A program made the position numbers and the translations under genes. Of a stretch of DNA of 42,967 bases, positions 1 to 7,600 are shown piece by piece. Every line of letters begins with the position of its first letter. Position 1 is the first letter of the stretch. Source of the DNA: Gammaproteobacteria bacterium (GTDB lineage Bacteria; Pseudomonadota; Gammaproteobacteria; Steroidobacterales; SZUA-146); the NCBI GenBank assembly GCA_013002925.1, contig JABDLQ010000274.1:1-42967 (forward strand), in the 5' to 3' direction. The notes beneath the pieces are model-generated. The model was given only the letters and a program-made list of their open reading frames with translations, did no database searches and was not told where the DNA came from.

Positions 1-1
1 G

Positions 2-1069
2 GACATACCGGCCGAGCTCAAGGTGCATCGCGTGTTTGCATTAGACACCAAGCGTCATCTGTCATTGTTGGGACGTTATCCGGGATTTCTGGCAAAACCG
101 GATCGCTGGTGTAGCTGGATTTATACAGGTACGCGTGCCGGCCATAAAATTGTACGCCAGTTTCAACCCCATGTAATCTGGTCGACGTATCCGATTGCAA
201 GCGCTCATGCCATTGCCCTGCGTCTCAGGCACGAATACAAAATTCCATGGGTGGCTGATTTTCGCGACTTGATGACCGAAGATGACTGGCCGCCTGACGC
301 CCGCCAAAGGCGCGAGCTTCGTGGCCTTGAAAAAGAAGTAATAACGCAAGCAACGCGCTGTGTTTTCACAACTCCCGGTGCAGCAAGTTACTACAAGGAA
401 TACTATGCAGCCGAGCCAGCCGCCAAGTTTGTTTGTCTGCCAAATGGATTTGATGAATCGAGTTTTACGCACGTCAAGACAAAAGAGCAGCAGGTGGGAA
501 AGCGCCTGACTTTGTTGCATGCCGGAATACTGTATCCCTGGGAACGCGATCCGGTGCCATTTTATAATGCGCTTGCGGCTCTTAAGTCGAAAGGGCGGGT
601 CAGCGCATCTAACCTATCGGTGTGTTTACGGGCAACCGGGCACGATGAGTATCATCGCCCACTATTGAAAAAACTGGGCATCGACGACATTGTCGAGCTT
701 GCTGGCCCCTTGCCGTATCGAGAGGTGTTGCAGGAAATGACTGATAGTGATGGTTTGCTGATTTTTCAGGCCGATAATTGCAATCGCCAGATTCCTGCCA
801 AACTCTATGAGTACTTTCGCGCCGGACGACCTATCTTTGCACTGACTGATAAACACGGCGACACCGCTGCACAAATCAATCAGGAACAGGCTGGCATAAT
901 CTGTCAAATCGATAACACGAATGACATCGAGCATCGACTTGAGGAGTTTCTGCAGACGTTGCGAAATCACAAGGCAAAAACTATCAGCACTGACAGGATT
1001 CAGCGCTATTCTCGTATTAATCAGACCGCGGATCTGGCTGGAGTACTTGAGGCTAGTATGCAAGAATAG
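2..1069 (+). CDS. Glycosyltransferase (GT4/GT1-like), 5' truncated by the window edge
   Basis: Frame is open from base 2 upstream of the listed GTG at 23. Motifs such as 'WVADFRDLM', 'FVCLPNGFDESSF' and 'IPAKLYEYFRAGRPIFAL' are typical of GT-B glycosyltransferases. Confidence 0.8.
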   Translation, partial: DIPAELKVHRVFALDTKRHLSLLGRYPGFLAKPDRWCSWIYTGTRAGHKIVRQFQPHVIWSTYPIASAHAIALRLRHEYKIPWVADFRDLMTEDDWPPDARQRRELRGLEKEVITQATRCVFTTPGAASYYKEYYAAEPAAKFVCLPNGFDESSFTHVKTKEQQVGKRLTLLHAGILYPWERDPVPFYNALAALKSKGRVSASNLSVCLRATGHDEYHRPLLKKLGIDDIVELAGPLPYREVLQEMTDSDGLLIFQADNCNRQIPAKLYEYFRAGRPIFALTDKHGDTAAQINQEQAGIICQIDNTNDIEHRLEEFLQTLRNHKAKTISTDRIQRYSRINQTADLAGVLEASMQE

Positions 1070-1380
1070 GACGTAGGTCATTGATCGTTAAAGTGAGCGA
1101 TACGTGTATCTGTTTTATAAACTAATGACTAATTGCGCAAGACTCACAACTATTGGAATATGGTGAATTAGTAATGGGGTCTTCAGAAGCTCTACGTATT
1201 GTTCAGGAGTAGTTAAAAGAGACAGGAAAGTCGAAGTTTGTTGTCGCCGTTAAGCGACGTTTGGGTTCTTGATTAGATCGCGCTAAGCTTGTGCCGCGCA
1301 AGTGCACCAATGTTATGTGGAATGTTGTAAAACCATTGCATGGGTGAAAAATTCTTACGCATTATTTCAAGCTTCGGGAA

Positions 1381-1396
1381 CGTGATTAACTTCACA
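1381..1396. promoter_or_regulatory. Near-consensus CRP/Vfr-type palindrome CGTGA-TTAACT-TCACA
   Basis: 9/10 match to TGTGA-N6-TCACA, about 35 bp upstream of the riboswitch. Confidence 0.35.
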
Positions 1397-1429
1397 TTTT
1401 GTGTTTTCCCGGAGTCGCATAATTAAATC

Positions 1430-1518
1430 TACATTGCAAAAGGCTCACCTGTCGAAAGGCAGGGTCGCAAAGCTACCGGTCTAAGGGATTTATCCTATGA
1501 AAGCGGGGTTACCAGTGA
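1430..1518 (+). promoter_or_regulatory. Cyclic di-GMP-I (GEMM-I) riboswitch
   Basis: 'AAGGCTCACCTGTCGAAAGGCAGGGTCGCAAAGCTACCGGTCTAAGG...ATGAAAGCGGGGTTACCA' carries the GEMM-I hallmarks: GAAA tetraloop, 'CGCAAAGC', 'CCGGTCTAAGG' and 'AGCGGGGTTACC'. The G equivalent to Vc2 G20 is retained, suggesting c-di-GMP rather than cGAMP specificity. Confidence 0.9.
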
Positions 1519-1686
1519 ATAGTAGAGAGGCCATTTTAAGGCGTCCACAATTTGTTGTTACCCGCCGTTACATTCCAACCCCACCGTTAGGTTTTACAGA
1601 CAAGACGCTGAGACACTTTCGGCTGAGTTATTTTGATCAATTTACGCTGTGTTTATTTTTTTGAAAGATTTGAGATCAAATTACTT

Positions 1687-4600
1687 ATGAGTGTTTATCA
1701 TATTGCGCGAAAGATTCAGTGGGTGGTGTTACTCGTATTAAGCGGGGCTGTCGTTCACTCTACATTCGCGGATGCCATCGATGATCTATTACCCGGTCAA
1801 TGGTATGCTGCGCCTAACTCGAAAATGCAGAGCGTCAATCCTTGCCCGACAGGCGGTTGTGCGTATACCGGCCAGACTGGTTTTCGTTCAGTTCAGATTG
1901 CGTGGAGCGGTGCGGCCTTTGACACCAATAGTGACAGGCTTATTGTCTGGGGTGGGGGTCACGGCGATTACTGGGGCAATGAAGTCTATGTCTTTGACGT
2001 AAACTCTTCACAGTGGTCGCGCTTGACGGAACCCAGCACGCTGGGCCCGAATTCGCAGGAATGCACAGGTATCAATCCGGATGGTCGGCCACGTTCCAGG
2101 CACACCTACAACAATCTCGATTTTTCGCCTGAGCTGAATGCATTTATCAGTTTCGGCAATAGTGGCACGTCGCCTGCAAATATTTGCGCTGATCGTAAGA
2201 CCTGGATTTTGCCGCTTGACAGCGCCACACCGGAGTGGCAGCTGGGCACTGATAATACCCTGTCTGGTGCGACCGGTATGGGCGCGACCGCCTACGATCC
2301 GGTGCGCGGAACATTCTGGCATCAACGGTCCGATGTCGGTGGGTTTGGCATGTATGACCCTGCGACGCACACGTGGCAAAACTATGGTTCCCGGGCGTTG
2401 GCAATTTATGCAACCGGTGCCATCGATCCACTGCGAGATCAAATGCTGGTTATCGGTGGAACTGCCAGCCAGGCATTTGTCTGGGATCTGGCAAACCCGA
2501 ACAACCCACCGCTGAATCTTTTAAGCAACTCCACTTTCACGTCAACCGACACTGATGGTATAGCAGGTGGTCGTGGCGTTGGCCTTGCCTATGATCCTGT
2601 CGTTGACGCTTTTGTCGTGTGGGACGGTGGTACCACTGTTTATACCATTGACCCTGACACCTGGGCGGTCAGCCGGATCAATGCTGACGCCGGTAACACA
2701 GTGAATCCGGGCACAGCGATTACCGCTGGAACGTATGGGCGCTTTCGCTATGTGCCATCCCGCAATGTCTATATTCTTGCCAACGGGGTTGACAAGGATG
2801 TGTTTTTCTATCGGCTCTCAGATGGTGGCGGTAGCACTGCAGCACCGGTCATCGGTATGACGCTGACGAACAGCAATATATTGATTGGCGAAGATGCTGA
2901 TTTGAGCTGGTCCGTTGCCCATGCTGATTCCTGTGTTGCCAGCGGAGACTGGTCAGGTAGTAAGCCGGTAGCAGGCAGCACGACATTTCCCGCGCTGACA
3001 AGCGATCAAACCTTTACGCTTACTTGTAGCGGTGCGGGCGGGACCAGCAATAAATCGATTACCGTCACGGTGTCAGCGCCACCGCCACCACCAGCCGGGA
3101 CAGAAGACTGGGAGGCGCGTTCCACCGCACCGGGCGTATTGTCTGCCATTGGTTTTGATGTGGAAAGCGAAGTGACGAACTGGATACATCTTGATTCCAA
3201 GCAGGATCATGTGGTGTGGGAAACTGCAAACACGTCTTCCGGTGCGGGTGCATTACGCTTTAACATTTTAAAAACGGACGGAGCAAATTCAGGCAACTGG
3301 CGTCGATGGTTAGCCGATGACGAGCGCGAATTTGTTGAAGGCGATGAGTTCTATATTTCTTATCGTCAATATATTCCTGAATACTATGCCACTCATCAAT
3401 TCCTCGGCGGCGGTGGCTGGAAACAGATAATCGTAAGTCGTAACGCCGGCAATATGAATGGAGTGAACTATGTAGGTACACCAACCGGATCCAACCAGGT
3501 CAATGAAATTGTGATGAACAATTACCTTTATCGGAGTTTGCCACAAGGTTATCATCGCACCACGAATGGCTCCTATGTTGGTTTTTACACGGGTGCATCA
3601 ACCGCCTGTTCCCATACCGACTTCAGATTACAGAATGCTGTCGATCGCGGACCGCAATCGATTGGTACAGCGTGTGAAAATGACCGTGCACGCTATGGTG
3701 GGTTGTTTTCCTATGGCTCCCGTACCGGAGTACCGGATCCTCTCACCGGCGCATTTACTTTTACGCCCGATGAGTGGCATTCGTTTAAAATGTGGATCAA
3801 ATTGGGCAGCCAGGGTACCACTACCAGAAATACTCACGTCAAAATCTGGGCGGCGCATGACGGTGAAGATTGGGACCTCATCATAGATCGCGATGACGTC
3901 GATCTGGGTGGAGGTCCTGCGCACAATGCGTATTGGTTATTACCGTATGACACAGGCAAACAACCAGATCCTACCCGTGAGGATACGTATACGCTTTATG
4001 ACGAAGTAATCGTATCTCTGAATGACATTGCCGCGCCGGGAGCGACTGGCTCGGGTGCGACACTGCCCACGGTTGATTTGACGGCCAGCTCCGGATCTAT
4101 CCTGGACGGCGGTTCCGTGCAATTGAATTGGACTTCAACTGCTGCGGATACTTGTACGGCATCAGGGGGCTGGAGTGGTGCAAAAGCGACCAGCGGCACC
4201 GAAACTGTTGGTCCGCTGTCGGCGACAACAAGTTTTGTTCTGACGTGTACAAATGCAGACGGAAGCCGCTCAGACAGCTTGACGGTGACCGTCGAGGCAC
4301 CTATGCCTTACACGATATTACAGAGTAAAACAATTCACCATCAGGATACATTTGAACTTGACGGAGCCACTGTCTCGGATGGAATTTTTGCCTTTGTCTC
4401 GCCGGGTTCCGGGCTATCACAGGTGCAGTTTTTTCTCGATGATCCAACAGCCAGCGGTACACCTTACAGTGTCGAATTTGTTGAACCCTTTGACTTTGCC
4501 TATGATCCGGTTGGAGGGTTTGATACGACAACTATCGCCAATGGCAGCCATTCGTTAACCGCCAAATTATTTCTGGTTGGCGGAGAGGAGCAGATCATCT

Positions 4601-7600
4601 CGGTGTCTTTTACGGTTGCCAATGAGATCATTGTGCCGCCACCGACACTCAGTTTTTCCGCGAGTCCGGTCGCAGTTGATTTTGAGGGCTTTACTACGCT
4701 CACCTGGTCGACAACAAGTGCATCTTTATGCGTGGCGGGCGGAGACTGGACAGGAAGCCGCGCTGTCAGCGGCAGCGAGTCTGTTGGCCCGTTGACCAGC
4801 AATAAAACGTTTTTTTTGAGCTGCACCGGACCAGGTGGGAGCGTCAACCAGACCGCCACAGTACTTGTGGCGTCACCTGACGCCCCTGAGCTGACGATCA
4901 CAGCCACACCTTCTTCTGTTGATTACAACGGCGCTACAACAGTCTCCTGGACCACTACAGGCACAGAATCCTGCGTGGCCTCGGGCGGATGGGTGGGAGT
5001 CCGCCCGGTTTTTGGCTCGGAAACCGTCGGGACTCTGCAGGAAAACACTGATTTTACGCTGACATGCACAGGCCCTGGCGGATCTGTGACAGGTACGGCA
5101 GGCGTGACCGTCGCACCTGTGCCGGCGCCTACTGTGACTCTGGTTGCATCGCCTCCGGCGGTTGACTACAACGGTGCATCAACACTGAGTTGGAGCTCTA
5201 CCAATGCCGAATCGTGTGCGGCGTCGGGTGCCTGGAGCGGCGCACGTTCGTCCCTGGGCGTATTGACTGTCGGTCCGCTGGAAGAAACCGCGGAGTTTAC
5301 GCTGGTGTGTACGGGTGCAGGAGGCACGGGCAATGCCAGTGTCACCGTGACGGTGGCGGCGCCGGCGCCGCCCGAATTGAGCTTTACCGTTTCATCATCG
5401 TCAATCGCCTACGATGGCTCCATTTTGGCGTATTGGACAGCAACTAATGCCACCAGTTGTACCGCAAGCGGTGACTGGTCGGGCGTGCGGGGCCTCAACG
5501 GTGTTGAAGCGCTGGGTCCATTGCAGGAAGACGCCGTATACACATTAACCTGTAGTGGTCCCGGTGGATCGGTCAGCCACACCCAGACTATTTCAGTGGC
5601 CGCACCGCTGGCACCTGTCATCGGATTTACTACCGATGCAGCATCGGTAGATTACGGCAGCGGCGCCCAGTTAAGTTGGGATGTCAGTAATGCAACGAGT
5701 TGTATCGCAAGTGGTGCGTGGAGCGGCACACGGTCACTGACTGGCACCGAGGCCGTAGGTCCGCTGTTAAGCGACAGCACCTACACATTATCGTGCACAG
5801 GACTTGGCGGGACGGCGAGTCAGACGGTGACGGTGACGGTCAATCCGCCTGTACCCACGGTGTCCCTGACAGCGACACCGCTGTCCATTCCGTTTGAGGG
5901 CACAACGACGCTCTCGTGGACCAGCGAGCATGCTTCTGAATGTACAGCCAGCGGTGCATGGTCTGGTACTCTGGCAGGCAGTGGCACGCAAGTATCGGCG
6001 TCTTTATCCACTAACAGTACGTTCATGATTACGTGCACGGGCACTGGTGGGTCTGCTTCAGATTCACTGACGGTTAACGTAGCTGCACCCGGGGCTCCGT
6101 CCGTCGGTTTCTCTGCCAGTCCGGCAGCCGTGGCCAGTGGTGAGTCCACTACATTGACCTGGACATCAAGCAATACAACCGCTTGTAATGCGGCAGGTGA
6201 CTGGTCGGGTACCAAGGCGATCAATGGCAGTGAAAGCGTAGGCCCACTGACCGCCACCAGTACGTTTATACTGACGTGTTCTGGTGTAGGAGGCGACGTC
6301 ACACAGACCATTACAGTTCCGATATTGGTGCCTGAACCGGTTGTAACGTTAACCGCAGCGCCTGGGAGTGTGCCGCATAATGGCAGCACCACACTGACCT
6401 GGACCTCGACGAATGCGAACAGTTGTGAAGCGTTTGGCAGCTGGTCAGGGCTGCAGGCCCTGAACGGCAGCCTGACGGTTGATAATATCGATAGCGAACG
6501 CACGTATGCGTTGTACTGTGAAGGATCCGGTGGCACGGCCAGTGCACTGGTGACCATTGCGGTCGGCGCTCCACCTGTCCCTGAAATCAGTCTATCCACA
6601 GACGTTGTGACAGTCATGTATGGCGATACCGTGACCATCAACTGGGCAGCTACACAAGCCACAACATGTGAAGCCTACGGGGGTTGGTCAGGGATCAAGA
6701 CATTAATTGGCACAGAAGAGAGTTTGCCAATTACCAGTGACACTACGTATGTGCTGGTGTGCTCTGGCCCCGGTGGGCAGGTAGATGCCGCAACAGTCGT
6801 TACGGTTGCGGTTGAGCCCCCCAATGTAACGCTGGAGGCGTCGCCGCTGACGGTAGATTACGACGGTTCAACGACACTGACGTGGACTGCCACCGGAGCG
6901 GACTCATGCCAGGCTTTCGGCAGCTGGTCGGGTGTAAAGGTTACGTCAGGTACCGAGGTTATCGACAATCTTGCCAATACCGGAAATTTCGTATTGTTGT
7001 GTTCCGGCCCGGGAGGTGACGGGGACGCGAGTGTTTCGGTGTTGGTGAACCCGGCACCGCTACCGCTGGTCAGCCTGATCGCAGAGCCCGCAGAAGTCAG
7101 TTTTGGTGGTACAACAACCTTAAGCTGGTCAAGTCGCGATGCAGATACCTGTGAAGCATTTGGTGGCTGGTCCGGCGATCGTGATACTGAAGGGAGCTAT
7201 GTGGTCGAAGATTTACTGGCCACCACGAGTTTCACGCTTTTGTGTCAAGGTCCGGGTGGCAGTCGCGTGTTGATTGCCAATGTTGCGGTTGGAGCTCCGG
7301 AAGCGCCGATCATAGAGTTCTATGTCGAGCCCGATTTTATTGCTTACGGCGGCGCAGCTATTTTGAACTGGACAGTCAGTCAGGCTGATTCCTGTTTCGC
7401 AACCGGCGACTGGTCCGGCGACAAAGCCCTGACGGGTGTTGAAACAATCTCACCTTTGTACTCAACGGCAAATTTCGCATTGACATGTACCGGCGTGGGC
7501 GGCGGCTCGAGTGTGTCTGTCAGCGCAACCGTGGCGTCACTGGCTGACATGGCTTTACAGAATTTTGAAGACAATGAACTCAATACCGACCCGGAAGGTT

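Noticed and set aside
1240-1262. GTCGC-CGTTAA-GCGAC hairpin downstream of the glycosyltransferase as a terminator
   Set aside because: Only a 5-bp stem, followed by an interrupted T-poor tail; not convincing.
1633-1686. TTG start at 1633 for the giant ORF
   Set aside because: Translation from 1633 places 18 residues before a normal signal peptide; ATG 1687 gives a conventional signal sequence.
5820-6662. 280-aa minus-strand ORF, and other long antisense ORFs across the giant gene (e.g. 4500-4907, 8208-8780)
   Set aside because: They are shadow ORFs of the GC-rich Ig-like repeat coding region, with low-complexity Val/Pro/Ser composition and no recognisable domain or start context.
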